Notes: generated by a model not told the origin, from the sequence alone. A DNA stretch of 32,643 nucleotides from Streptomyces graminilatus (GCF_001418565.1 NZ_LIQQ01000430.1:1-32643), one strand, 5' to 3'; positions 1 through 8,125 are shown, counted from the first letter of the stretch. Made by a program: numbers and translations.

Positions 1-2366
1 GCGAGATCCAGGCGTACGCCGCCCAGGTCGGCGCGGTGGCGCAGGTGCGGGGCGGTGGCCTTGAGGGCGACGGGGTAGCCGAGGGACCGCGCCGCGGTCA
101 CGGCGTCGTCGGGGTTCGGGGCGGGCAGGGCCCGGCGCACCGGGATGCCGTACATCCCGAGAAGCTCGCACGTCTCGTCCGTGCCGAGGGTGAGCCCCTG
201 CCCGCGCGCGAGGAGCCCGCCGATCAGCTCGGCGGCCCCCTTCTCGTCGATGTCCGCGTCGATGGACTCGGGCACCTTGCCGGGCTCGGCGGCCTCTCGC
301 CGCCACTGCGCGTACTTCACGGCCTCTCCGAGGGCCCGTACGGCACGTTCGGCGGCGGGGTAGGCGGGGATCAGACGGGAGCAGGAGTCGGCGGCGGGCG
401 CGGTCGAGGCCGGGGATGCCGGTGTCTGGGTCGCCCGCGCGCGGGGCGGCCGTTCCGTCACCGCGGCGCCGGGGGCCGGGGGATCCGCCTGCGGGGCGGT
501 ACTGGCCGCGGCCGACAGCGCCTCCGCCAGTCCGCCGAGCTCCACATGGACCACCAGCACCGGCTTGCCGGGCACCTCCGCGGCGGCCGACCTCAGGGCC
601 TCGGCGAGCACCTCGTCCCCCGGGGAGCCCTCCCCCACCGTGGGGATCGCGGTGACGACGACCGCGTCGCAGGTGTCGCCCGCCAGCGCCTCCGACAGCG
701 CCCGGTGGAAGTCCGCGGGCGATGCCCCGGTCGTCAGGTCCAGCGGCGCCAGCGGTCGCAGCCCCTCGGAGAGGCACGCGTCGTAGGTCAGCAGCCCCAG
801 GGACTCGGAGTTCCCCAGGATCGCGACCCGGGGACCGGCGGGCAGTGGCTGCCGGGCCAGCAGCAGCCCCGCGTCGACCAGCTCGGTGATCGTGTCCACC
901 CGGATCACCCCGGCCTGGCGCAGCAGCTCGGACACCGTCGCGTGGGGCAGCCGTGTGGCTCGTACGGCATGCCCCTGGGGAGCGGCGCCGCCGTGCCGGG
1001 TCCCCTGTACGACCACCAGCGGCTTCGCAGCCGCCGTGCGCCGGGCGAGACGGGTGAACTTGCGCGGGTTGCCGATGGATTCGAGGTACATGAGGACGAC
1101 GTCGGTGTCCGGGTCGTCGTACCAGTACTGGAGTACGTCGTTGCCGGACACGTCGGCCCGGTTGCCGGAGGAGACGAAGGTCGACACGCCGGTGAACCCC
1201 GTGACCCCTCCCCCGCGTCGGTGCAGCCGGGACAGCAGTGCGATCCCGATGGCCCCGGACTGCGCGAACAGCCCGATCCGCCCGGGCCTGGGCATCTCGG
1301 GGGCGAGCGACGCGTTCAACCGGACGCCCTCGGCCGTGTTGATGACGCCGAAGGCGTTGGGGCCGATGATGCGCATCCCGTACGTGCGCGCGTGCCGTAC
1401 GAGTTCCCGCTGCCGCTCTTTCCCCTCGGGGCCGCTCTCGGCGTACCCGGCGGAGAGCACGACGAGTCCCTGTACGCCGTGTTCTCCGCACTCGGTGACG
1501 GCCTGGGGGACGTACGGCGCGGGGACGGCGACGACCGCGAGGTCCACGGGGCCCGCGATGTCGCGCACCGACCGGTGGGCCGGTACCCCGTCGATGTCCT
1601 TCCGCTCCTCCGGGAAGGCGCTGTTGACCGCGTACAGGTCACCGGTGAAACCGGCGTCCCTGATGTGGTCGAGGACGCTGCGGCCGACGCCGCCCGGGGC
1701 ACGCCCGACACCGATGACGGCCACTGCGCCCGGGGCGAGCAGCCGCCGTACCGAACGCGCCTCGGCCCGCTGCTCCCGCGCGCGCTGGACGGCGAGTGAG
1801 CGGTCGGTGGGTTCCAGGTCGAACTCCAGGCGGACGACACCGTCCTCGAAGCTGCGCTTCTGGGTGTAGCCGGCGTCCGTGAACACCTTGATCATCTTGC
1901 TGTTGGCGGGCAGTACCTCGGCGGCGAAGCGGCGGATGTCCCGCTCGCGGGCGACGGCCGCGATGTGTTCGAGGAGGGCGGAGGCGACCCCCCGGCCCTG
2001 GTGGGCGTCCTGCACCAGGAAAGCGACCTCGGCCTCGTTGGCCGGAGCGGAGGCGGGCAGCCCGTCGGCATCAATCCGGTCATAGCGTACGGTGGCGATG
2101 AACTCGCCGCCGACCGTGGCCGCGAGCCCCACCCGGTCCACGAAGTCGTGGTGGGTGAAGCGGTGGACGTCCTTTGCGGACAGGCGCGGGTAGGGCGCGA
2201 AGAAGCGGTAGTACTTCGACTCGTCCGAAACCTGCTCGTAGAAGCTGACCAGCCGGTCCGCGTCGTCCGCCGTGATGGGCCGGACACGGGCGGTGCCGCC
2301 GTCACGCAGGACGACGTCCGCCTCCCAGTGGGCGGGGTACTCGTGCCGGTCCGCCGAGTTCTGCAT
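1..2366 (-). CDS. patA: GNAT acetyltransferase fused to ADP-forming acyl-CoA synthetase-like domains (PatA-type protein lysine acetyltransferase), C-terminus beyond window
   Basis: The leftward frame is open from the ATG at 2366 to the window edge (788 codons seen). The N-terminal ~170 residues are a GNAT domain, with the acetyl-CoA loop read as VAFLVQDAHQGRGVASALLE. A Rossmann CoA-binding domain follows (VIGVGRAPGGVGRSVLDH), then a succinyl-CoA-ligase-like part (IIGPNAFGVINT, IGLFAQSGAIG), and the start of an ATP-grasp-like part at the edge. The family includes Salmonella Pat and S. lividans SlPatA, which acetylate and switch off acyl-CoA synthetases. An N-terminal GNAT is the SlPatA arrangement. 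The loop that carries the phosphohistidine in active ADP-forming synthetases (SHTGAL) is not recognisable; GHAVRAT stands there, so the synthetase half is probably a sensor. No strong Shine-Dalgarno is seen. TACTCT at 2379-2374 ends 7 nt before the ATG, which suggests a leaderless message. Family is secure; the symbol is by architecture. Confidence 0.88.
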   Translation of the reverse strand, partial: MQNSADRHEYPAHWEADVVLRDGGTARVRPITADDADRLVSFYEQVSDESKYYRFFAPYPRLSAKDVHRFTHHDFVDRVGLAATVGGEFIATVRYDRIDADGLPASAPANEAEVAFLVQDAHQGRGVASALLEHIAAVARERDIRRFAAEVLPANSKMIKVFTDAGYTQKRSFEDGVVRLEFDLEPTDRSLAVQRAREQRAEARSVRRLLAPGAVAVIGVGRAPGGVGRSVLDHIRDAGFTGDLYAVNSAFPEERKDIDGVPAHRSVRDIAGPVDLAVVAVPAPYVPQAVTECGEHGVQGLVVLSAGYAESGPEGKERQRELVRHARTYGMRIIGPNAFGVINTAEGVRLNASLAPEMPRPGRIGLFAQSGAIGIALLSRLHRRGGGVTGFTGVSTFVSSGNRADVSGNDVLQYWYDDPDTDVVLMYLESIGNPRKFTRLARRTAAAKPLVVVQGTRHGGAAPQGHAVRATRLPHATVSELLRQAGVIRVDTITELVDAGLLLARQPLPAGPRVAILGNSESLGLLTYDACLSEGLRPLAPLDLTTGASPADFHRALSEALAGDTCDAVVVTAIPTVGEGSPGDEVLAEALRSAAAEVPGKPVLVVHVELGGLAEALSAAASTAPQADPPAPGAAVTERPPRARATQTPASPASTAPAADSCSRLIPAYPAAERAVRALGEAVKYAQWRREAAEPGKVPESIDADIDEKGAAELIGGLLARGQGLTLGTDETCELLGMYGIPVRRALPAPNPDDAVTAARSLGYPVALKATAPHLRHRADLGGVRLDL

Positions 2367-2503
2367 GCGCCCCAGAGTACGGCTCGCGTACGACAACGTC
2401 GCGAGGCAGTCTGTGGGGACCGAAGTCGGGCCCAGGCCGGGGTCCGAACGCGGTTCCGGGACAGGTTTCCGCCTGCCTCCCGGAACGCTTCACGCTATGG
2501 AAC

Positions 2504-2519
2504 AATGGTCTAGACAACC
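2504..2519 (+). promoter_or_regulatory. DasR-responsive element (dre-type operator) upstream of ptsH
   Basis: AATGGTCTAGACAACC matches the dre consensus as I remember it (ACTGGTCTAGACCACT) at 13 of 16 positions, including the whole TGGTCTAGAC core. It lies 25 nt before the ptsH start. DasR is the GntR-family regulator of N-acetylglucosamine uptake and of PTS genes in Streptomyces, and ptsH is a known class of target. Binding here is inferred from the match and its position. Confidence 0.8.
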
Positions 2520-2544
2520 CTGAGACAGTGAAGGGCAGCATCAC

Positions 2545-2826
2545 ATGGCTGAGCGCCGCGTCAACGTCGGCTGGGCGGAGGGCCTCCACGCCCGCCCCGC
2601 CTCCATCTTCGTCCGTGCGGCCACGGCCGCCGGCGTCCCCATGACGATCGCCAAGGCCGACGGCAACCCCGTCAACGCGGCCTCCATGCTGGCGGTTCTC
2701 GGCCTGGGGGCCCAGGGCGGCGAGGAGATCGTCCTCGCCTCCGACGCGGAGGGCGCCGACGTCGCGCTCGACCGTCTGGCGAAGCTGGTGGCCGAGGGTC
2801 TCGAAGAACTCCCCGAGACCGTCTGA
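2545..2826 (+). CDS. ptsH: HPr, phosphocarrier protein of the PTS
   Basis: This 93-residue protein is of normal HPr length. HPr accepts phosphate from phosphoenolpyruvate via Enzyme I and passes it to the EIIA components of sugar permeases in the cytoplasm. The active-site motif GLHARPAS is present, with His15 as phosphoacceptor. The second signature, around Ser47 (NAASMLAVLGLG), is where HPr kinase acts in Firmicutes; whether that Ser is used here is unknown. GAAGGG at 2530-2535 is a good ribosome binding site for the ATG. The gene stands alone, divergent from the PatA-type gene, with a dre operator upstream and a strong hairpin terminator downstream. The dre site predicts DasR repression relieved by glucosamine phosphates. 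Confidence 0.97.
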   Translation: MAERRVNVGWAEGLHARPASIFVRAATAAGVPMTIAKADGNPVNAASMLAVLGLGAQGGEEIVLASDAEGADVALDRLAKLVAEGLEELPETV

Positions 2827-2894
2827 GGAATCCCCTCGGGGTCCTCGAATGACGGTGGCGGCATATGCCACCGCGAAAGTGTCGTCCGCACACG

Positions 2895-2931
2895 GCGAAG
2901 GGCTCACCCGAATATCGGGTGAGCCCTTCGC
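2895..2931. terminator. Strong inverted repeat between ptsH and the gntR gene
   Basis: Two perfectly complementary 16-nt arms (2895-2910 and 2916-2931) flank the loop AATAT. It lies 68 nt after the ptsH stop and 69 nt beyond the stop of the convergent GntR gene, so it can serve both as a bidirectional terminator. No long T tract follows, as is usual in Streptomyces. Confidence 0.85.
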
Positions 2932-2999
2932 AATTCTCGGTCGCGGGCAGCAGAAATAATCTCCCGCGAATTCAACTCTCTTTGTATACGGTGCCCGTG

Positions 3000-3695
3000 T
3001 TAATGACGCAGGCCCGTCATGTTTACGGGATGTTGCGAAGTCCTCACACGGTCCGACCGGTCCCCGGCGCCCGGGAACCGCAGGCGGTGCACGGCGGTCG
3101 CGCGCTCGGTGTGCAGCGCCGTGACCGCCCGCGCCCGCTCGCTGTCACCGCGCGCCACCGCGTCGACGATCGCGCCGTGCTCCGCCCAGGACTCGACGGG
3201 AGTGACCGGCGCCTCCACCGAGTACATCCAGGCGATCTTGTGCCGGAGCTGGGTGAGCGTCGACGTCAGGGCGTGGCTTCCGGAGGCCTGGGCGAGCGTC
3301 TCGTGGAACCAGCCCCCCAGCGAGCGCAGATCCTCGCTGCTCCCCCTCCTCGCCCGCTCCTGCCCCAGCCGGACCAGGCCCCGCAGCACCTTGAGGTGGG
3401 CCTCGGTGCGCCGCTGGGCGGCCCGGGAGGCACCCAGCGGCTCCAGGAGCATACGCATCTCCAGCAGGTCGGAGGCCTCCTGCTCGGTGGGTTCCGCGAC
3501 ACACGCGCCCGCGTGCCGCCGGGTCACCACGAAGCCCTCGGCCTCCAGGGTGCGCAGGGCCTCGCGGACAGGGACGCGCGAGACGCCGTACCGACGCGCG
3601 AGCAGTTCCTCGGTGAGCCGGCTGCCGCGCTCGTAGACACCGGCGACGATGTCGTCCCGGATCGCCGTGCATACCGAGTGCGCCGGAATACGCAT
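3000..3695 (-). CDS. GntR-family transcriptional regulator, FadR/FCD subfamily
   Basis: A 231-residue protein. Residues ~5-65 form a winged helix-turn-helix (LLARRYGVSRVPVREALRTL), the classic GntR recognition helix. Residues ~70-205 are an all-helical FCD ligand-binding domain; His131, His173 and His195 sit where FCD proteins hold a metal near the effector, usually a carboxylate or sugar acid. The frame is open further upstream, but the ATG at 3695 has a textbook GGAGG seven nt ahead, so I take it. No operon partner is evident: ptsH converges from one side and the next leftward gene ends with its own terminator. Target and effector are unknown. Confidence 0.9.
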   Translation of the reverse strand: MRIPAHSVCTAIRDDIVAGVYERGSRLTEELLARRYGVSRVPVREALRTLEAEGFVVTRRHAGACVAEPTEQEASDLLEMRMLLEPLGASRAAQRRTEAHLKVLRGLVRLGQERARRGSSEDLRSLGGWFHETLAQASGSHALTSTLTQLRHKIAWMYSVEAPVTPVESWAEHGAIVDAVARGDSERARAVTALHTERATAVHRLRFPGAGDRSDRVRTSQHPVNMTGLRH

Positions 3696-3836
3696 GTCCG
3701 ACCTCCGCTTTAATCCCCGTGAAACGTCGACGATTGACGTGTGTTCAGTGACTCTATTGCAGAGAACCGGAATTTCCGACGGCAGGCGGGAATCCATGGA
3801 TTTTTTTTGGACACACACCCCTCCAAAACGCCGAAA

Positions 3837-3859
3837 GCCCCGGCTCGGGAAGCCGGGGC
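3837..3859 (-). terminator. Intrinsic terminator of the M23 peptidase gene
   Basis: GCCCCGGCT and AGCCGGGGC form a perfect 9-bp stem with a 5-nt loop. Read leftward it is followed by TTTCGGCGTTTT, so it has a T-rich tail. It begins 25 nt after the M23 stop codon. Confidence 0.85.
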
Positions 3860-3883
3860 CGCGACAAGTCGGGCATGCGTTCG

Positions 3884-4654
3884 TCAGACGTTCACGCCGT
3901 GCGAGCGGAGGTAGGCGACAGGGTCGATGTCCGAGCCGTACTCCGGGGTCGTGCGCGCCTCGAAGTGGAGATGTGCGCCGGTGACGTTGCCGGTGGCACC
4001 CGAGAGGCCTATCTGCTGGCCCGGGGCGACCGTCTGACCGACCGACACATTGATGAACGACAGGTGACCGTACTGAGTGTATGTACCATCAATCATCTTG
4101 ATCACGATGTTGTTGCCGTAGGACCCGCCCCAGCCCGCCTCGACCACGACACCGGAGCCCACCGCCTGGACGGGGGTGCCGGCCGCGGCGTGGAAGTCGA
4201 CGCCGGTGTGGCTGCCGGAGGACCAGATGCCGCCGCCGGCCTGGTAGCCCGTGGAGATGTACGAGCCGGCGATCGGGGCGACGTAGGCGAAGAGCCGCTT
4301 GCGCTCGGCCTCGCGGGCGGCGCGGGCCTCCGCCGCGCGTGCCTCCTTGACCCGCTCCACGGCCTCCTTCTGCGCGGCGGCCACGGCCCGCTCCTCGGCG
4401 GCCTTCTCGGCGGCTTCCTCCTGGGCGACGGCCTGCGCGTCGATCTGCTCGGCGAGCGTCTCTCCGATGGAGATCACCGGGGTGAGACCGGTCTGCTCGG
4501 ACGCGGACTCCGTGGCCAGCGCCGGGGCGGCGAGAGTGCCGACGACTCCGGTGGTCGCGAGGGCGGCGACGCCGGCCGCGCGCGCGGTCGTGCGGGTGGC
4601 GAGACTGGGGCGGCTGGGACGACGGTGCTTCCCGGTGGCGCGGGTGAACGCCAT
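3884..4654 (-). CDS. Secreted M23 (LytM-type) peptidoglycan endopeptidase
   Basis: A 256-residue exported protein. A basic N-terminus and hydrophobic stretch end in a likely signal peptidase site after ALA at residue ~48. Residues ~65-120 are an Ala/Glu/Arg-rich coiled coil, as in EnvC- and NlpD-like hydrolases. The C-terminal M23 domain (~125-250) keeps the zinc and catalytic residues: His149 and Asp153 (HTGVD), His197 (QYGHLSF) and His228-x-His230 (GAHLHFE). Active members cut peptide cross-links in peptidoglycan outside the cell. GGAAAGGA precedes the ATG. The gene lies behind a c-di-AMP riboswitch, an arrangement known for Streptomyces cell-wall hydrolase genes. A role in growth or spore-wall remodelling is inferred. 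Confidence 0.93.
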   Translation of the reverse strand: MAFTRATGKHRRPSRPSLATRTTARAAGVAALATTGVVGTLAAPALATESASEQTGLTPVISIGETLAEQIDAQAVAQEEAAEKAAEERAVAAAQKEAVERVKEARAAEARAAREAERKRLFAYVAPIAGSYISTGYQAGGGIWSSGSHTGVDFHAAAGTPVQAVGSGVVVEAGWGGSYGNNIVIKMIDGTYTQYGHLSFINVSVGQTVAPGQQIGLSGATGNVTGAHLHFEARTTPEYGSDIDPVAYLRSHGVNV

Positions 4655-4680
4655 GTGTTGGTGGGTCCTTTCCTTCCTTC

Positions 4681-4826
4681 TCGCCTACCGGGTTAGCTGA
4701 CGGGTTCGGAGCAGGAAGGTCTCCTACAGACACCCTCGCGGCACGCGCGGGCATCCGATTCACCCCAGGGACTGCACATGGTGGGTCCCCGGCTCCCCTG
4801 GCTCGCGCCGTACGGGGACTCGGCGA
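4681..4826 (-). promoter_or_regulatory. ydaO-yuaA (c-di-AMP) riboswitch in the leader of the M23 gene
   Basis: The leftward strand carries the conserved blocks of this riboswitch in order: TCGCCGAG, then GCCGGGGACCCAC, CTGGGGTGAATCGG, CCGAACCCGTCAGCTAACC and GGTAGGCGA. The outer stem P1 can form between TCGCC (4826-4822) and GGCGA (4685-4681). Ligand binding is expected to turn expression off. The expression platform is probably the 26 nt between P1 and the start codon, which hold the ribosome binding site. A covariance-model search would confirm the boundaries. Confidence 0.92.
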
Positions 4827-4859
4827 TGACTGTCCGGTGCCGCGGTTGCGGCGCCGTGC

Positions 4860-4925
4860 GTGACGGACAGCCGGACTGACGCTAAGCGGTACATCTTTCA
4901 ATCAACAAACGGATCACCGGTTTTG
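4860..4925 (-). promoter_or_regulatory. Possible promoter for the riboswitch-M23 transcript
   Basis: Leftward, TTGTTG is followed after 18 nt by TAGCGT, a fair -35/-10 pair for a HrdB-type promoter, about 50 nt upstream of the riboswitch. The tract is AT-richer than its surroundings. This is a weak call from sequence alone. Confidence 0.35.
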
Positions 4926-5005
4926 TAGCGCATGCCACAGTGCGGACAGTCCACCTCTCCGTCAATCTCCCCATCAATATGGGCAACTTGCTCGTCAACA
5001 TGGAC

Positions 5006-5045
5006 AAAGGGGCCCGGGCGACACATTCGTCACCCGGGCCCCTTT
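5006..5045. terminator. Intrinsic terminator of the M16 peptidase operon
   Basis: Arms AAAGGGGCCCGGGCGA and TCACCCGGGCCCCTTT pair with a single mismatch around an 8-nt loop. The hairpin starts 17 nt after the stop of the second M16 gene, and the A/T ends of the stem give a T tract on the leftward strand. Confidence 0.88.
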
Positions 5046-5061
5046 GCGCGTTCCGGCGTCG

Positions 5062-6450
5062 CTACTCGGCGGGGACGACGCTCACTTCGCCGATGCCGAG
5101 CGCCCGGACGGGCTCCTCGATCGCCGCCGCGTCACCGACGAGGACCGTGACCAGACGGTCCACCGGGAAGGCGTTCACGGCCGCCGCGGTGGCCTCCACC
5201 GTGCCGGTCGCGGCGAGCTGCCGGTACAGCGTCGCCTGGTAGTCGTCGGGCAGGTGCTGCTCGACCTGGTCGGCCAGCGTGCTCGCCACGGCCGCCGCGG
5301 TCTCGTACTTGAGCGGGGCGACGCCCACCAGGTTCTGCACCGCGACATCGCGCTCGGCGTCGGTGAGCCCCTCGGCCGCGAGTGTGCGGAGCACCTTCCA
5401 GAGGTCCTCCAGGGCCGGACCGGTGTTCGGGGTGTCGAAGGAGCCGCTGATGGCGAGCAGCGAGGCACCCGTACCGTCCGGAGCCGAGCGCAGGACCTGG
5501 CCGAACGCCCGCACACCGTAGGTGTAGCCCTTCTCCTCGCGCAGGACGCGGTCCAGGCGGGAGGTGAGGGTGCCGCCGAGGCAGTACGTGCCGAGGACCT
5601 GCGCGGCCCAGACCCGGTCGTGCCGGTCGGCGCCGACGCGGCCGATGAGCAGCTGGGTCTGCACGGCACCCGGGCGGTCCACGATGACGACCCTGCCGGT
5701 GTCGTCGGCGGTCACCGGCGGCATGGGCCGAGGCTCGGCCGGCGAGCCCGTCCAGGCCCCCAGGGTCTCGCCGAGCAGCGCGTCCAGGTCGACACCGGTG
5801 AGGTCGCCGACGACCACGGCGGTGGCCGTGGCGGGCCGAACATGCCCCTCGTAGAAGGCGCGTACGGCGGCCGCGTCGATCTTCGCGACCGTCTCCTCGG
5901 TGCCCTGGCGCGGTCGGGACATCCGCGAGGACGCCGGGAACAGCTCCTTGTACAGCTCCTTGGCCGATCGGCGGGACGGGTTGGCCGTCTCGTGCGGGAT
6001 CTCGTCGAGCCGGTTGCGCACCAGCCGCTCGATCTCGCTCTCCGAGAACGCGGGCGCCCTGAGGGCGTCGGCCAGCAGACCGAGCGCCTTGGGGAGCCGC
6101 GACACGGGCACTTCGAGGCTGAGGCGCACGCACGGGTGGTCGGCGTGCGCGTCCAGGGTGGCGCCGCAGCGCTCCAGCTCGGCGGCGAACTCCTCGGCGG
6201 AGTGCTTGTCGGTGCCTTCGGAGAAGGCCCGGGCCATGATCGTGGCCACGCCGTCGAGACCGGCCGGCTCGGCCTCCAGGGGAGCGTCGACGAGCACCTC
6301 GACGGCGACGACCCGCTGGCCGGGCCGGTGGCAGCGCAGGACGGTCAGGCCGTTGCCGAGCGTGCCGCGCCCGGGGGCCGGGAAGGCCCAGGGCCTGGCC
6401 TCGCCCGCCTGGGGCTGGGGGTGGAACTCCATGGTGGCGAGCTCGGTCAC
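5062..6450 (-). CDS. M16 family peptidase-like protein, non-catalytic (R/Y) subunit
   Basis: A 462-residue M16 (pitrilysin/MPP-like) protein with two homologous halves. The HxxEH zinc motif is absent: the matching region reads MARAFSEGTDKHSAEEF. It keeps the C-terminal Arg/Tyr signature (LTSRLDRVLREEKGYTYG, Arg298, Tyr309, Tyr311) typical of the partner subunit in heterodimeric bacterial M16B enzymes and of mitochondrial MPP-alpha. It therefore probably pairs with the upstream gene product to form one active peptidase. The GTG start overlaps the upstream stop by 4 nt (GTGA), with GAGGAG as ribosome binding site, so the two are translationally coupled. A longer open frame runs upstream, but it is only the antisense frame of the first M16 gene. 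Confidence 0.92.
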   Translation of the reverse strand: MTELATMEFHPQPQAGEARPWAFPAPGRGTLGNGLTVLRCHRPGQRVVAVEVLVDAPLEAEPAGLDGVATIMARAFSEGTDKHSAEEFAAELERCGATLDAHADHPCVRLSLEVPVSRLPKALGLLADALRAPAFSESEIERLVRNRLDEIPHETANPSRRSAKELYKELFPASSRMSRPRQGTEETVAKIDAAAVRAFYEGHVRPATATAVVVGDLTGVDLDALLGETLGAWTGSPAEPRPMPPVTADDTGRVVIVDRPGAVQTQLLIGRVGADRHDRVWAAQVLGTYCLGGTLTSRLDRVLREEKGYTYGVRAFGQVLRSAPDGTGASLLAISGSFDTPNTGPALEDLWKVLRTLAAEGLTDAERDVAVQNLVGVAPLKYETAAAVASTLADQVEQHLPDDYQATLYRQLAATGTVEATAAAVNAFPVDRLVTVLVGDAAAIEEPVRALGIGEVSVVPAE

Positions 6451-7841
6451 TTGGCCGTCTCCTCGTCCTTGTCGCCGGCTTCGACCGTGGCCTCGGCCTC
6501 GGGGTTCTGGGGCGGGTCCGCGTCCTCGACGGTCTCCGGGGAGACCGGCTCGTAGACGAGCACCGCGCGGTTGTCGGGGCGCAGCCGGTCCTTGGCGGCC
6601 TGCTGGACCTCCTCGGCCGTCACGTCGAGGACGCGTCCCACGGCGGTCAGGGCGAGCTGCGTGTCGCCGAACAGCACGGCGTAGCGGCACAGTTCGTCGG
6701 CGCGGCCCGCGACCGTGCCGAGCCGGTCCAGCCACTCGCGCTCCAACTGGGCCTGGGCGCGCTCCATTTCCTCGGCGGTGGGGCCCTCCGCGGCGAACCG
6801 GGCGAGCTCCTCGTCGACGGCGGCCTCGATGACCGGCACCTCGACGTCCGCTGAGGTCTTCACGTCCAGCCACCCCAGGGAGGGTGCTCCGGCCAGCCGC
6901 AGCAGGCCGAAGCCGGCCGCGACCGCCGTACGGTCCCGTCGTACGAGCCGGTTGTAGAGGCGGGAGGACTCGCCGCCGCCGAGGACGGTGAGCGCCAGGT
7001 CGGCCGCGTCGCACGCGCGCGTGCCGTCCTCCGGGAGGCGGTAGGCGGCCATCAACGCGCGCGCGGGGACCTCCTCCACGACGACCTCGCGCAGTTCCTC
7101 GCCGATGACGTCGGGGAGGGCGCCGGAGCGCGGCGCGGGCTTGCCGTCGTGCCCGGCGATGGAGCCGAAGTACTTCTCGACCCAGGCGAGCGTCTCCTCG
7201 GGGTCGATGTCCCCGACGACCGAAAGCACGGCGTTGTTGGGCGCGTAGTAGGTGCGGAAGAACGCGCGCGCGTCCTCCAGCGTCGCCGCGTCCAGGTCCG
7301 CCATGGAACCGATCGGCGTGTGGTGGTAGGGGTGGCCCTCCGGGTAGGCGAGGGCGGTCAGCTTCTCGAACGCCGTGCCGTAGGGGACGTTGTCGTAGCG
7401 CTGCCGGCGCTCGTTCTTGACGACGTCCCGCTGGTTCTCCATGGACTCGTCGTCGAGGGCCGCGAGCAGCGAGCCCATGCGGTCCGCCTCCAGCCAGAGC
7501 GCGAGCTCCAGTTGGTGGGTGGGCATGGTCTCGAAGTAGTTGGTGCGCTCGAAGCTGGTGGTGCCGTTGAGCGAGCCGCCCGCGCCCTGGACCAGTTCGA
7601 AGTGGCCGTTGCCCTTCACCTGGCCCGAACCCTGGAACATCAGGTGCTCGAAGAGGTGAGCAAGGCCGGTACGGCCCTTGACCTCGTGGCGCGACCCGAC
7701 GTCGTACCAGAGGCACACCGCTGCGACCGGGGTCAGGTGGTCCTCGGAGAGCACCACGCGCAGCCCGTTGGCGAGGCGGTGCTCGGTCGCTGTCAGGCCG
7801 CCGGAGCCTGCCTCGGCTGTGGCCGTGTGACCCATGGGCAT
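6447..7841 (-). CDS. M16 family zinc metallopeptidase, catalytic subunit
   Basis: A 464-residue peptidase of the pitrilysin/insulinase family. It has the inverted zinc motif HLFEH (His62, Glu65, His66) and the distal zinc ligand Glu144 (VVKNERRQ), 78 residues on as expected. Such enzymes degrade or process peptides in a closed chamber. No signal peptide is seen, so it is probably cytoplasmic. I chose the ATG at 7841 because GAAGGG lies 6 nt ahead; a second ATG at 7835 is less well spaced. The C-terminal ~40 residues are acidic and low in complexity. It is first of two genes and overlaps the second by 4 nt. Substrate unknown. Confidence 0.94.
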   Translation of the reverse strand: MPMGHTATAEAGSGGLTATEHRLANGLRVVLSEDHLTPVAAVCLWYDVGSRHEVKGRTGLAHLFEHLMFQGSGQVKGNGHFELVQGAGGSLNGTTSFERTNYFETMPTHQLELALWLEADRMGSLLAALDDESMENQRDVVKNERRQRYDNVPYGTAFEKLTALAYPEGHPYHHTPIGSMADLDAATLEDARAFFRTYYAPNNAVLSVVGDIDPEETLAWVEKYFGSIAGHDGKPAPRSGALPDVIGEELREVVVEEVPARALMAAYRLPEDGTRACDAADLALTVLGGGESSRLYNRLVRRDRTAVAAGFGLLRLAGAPSLGWLDVKTSADVEVPVIEAAVDEELARFAAEGPTAEEMERAQAQLEREWLDRLGTVAGRADELCRYAVLFGDTQLALTAVGRVLDVTAEEVQQAAKDRLRPDNRAVLVYEPVSPETVEDADPPQNPEAEATVEAGDKDEETAK

Positions 7842-8125
7842 GTACGTCCCTTCGATCGCGGATGCGGTTGTTGCAACCGCTGTTTTCCTGCCGGTCCTGC
7901 CACTGTATGCAAGCGTATGGAGTGCTGGCGAAGTTCCCGGCGGACGTACGCCGACAGCGAGATTCCCCGGCGTCCAGGCGGTACGTTTCAGCATCGGCCG
8001 CCATCGCCCGGCACCGTCGCAGGGACGGGCCTTGGTCCGCGTTGTCAGTGCGGCAGTCCACAATGGTCCGCGTCAGATCCCGTTCATGTCTCAGCACGAC
8101 CAGGAATCAGAAGGAGTCGGCAGCG
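7842..8125. other. Divergent control region between the M16 operon and parC
   Basis: No gene is supported in these 284 bases. A perfect inverted repeat (7-bp arms GCGGTTG/CAACCGC, 3-nt loop) lies at 7864-7880, in the expected leader of the M16 operon. On the right, AGAAGGAG precedes parC. I see no confident -35/-10 pair in either direction. Confidence 0.5.

Noticed and set aside
36..1799. Long rightward open frame of 587 codons
   Set aside because: It is antisense to the PatA-type gene, whose leftward translation gives recognisable GNAT and CoA-ligase motifs. The rightward product is Gly/Arg-rich noise.
2983..2992. TTGTATACGG, like a FadR/GntR half-palindrome site
   Set aside because: It lies downstream of the gntR stop and not in front of any start. 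Only GTATAC is truly symmetric, so I take it as chance.
5062..8097. Single 1011-codon leftward frame that would fuse both M16 genes
   Set aside because: Its first half is an Arg/Pro-rich out-of-frame reading of the catalytic M16 gene. The real second gene starts at the GTG at 6450, overlapping the first gene's stop.
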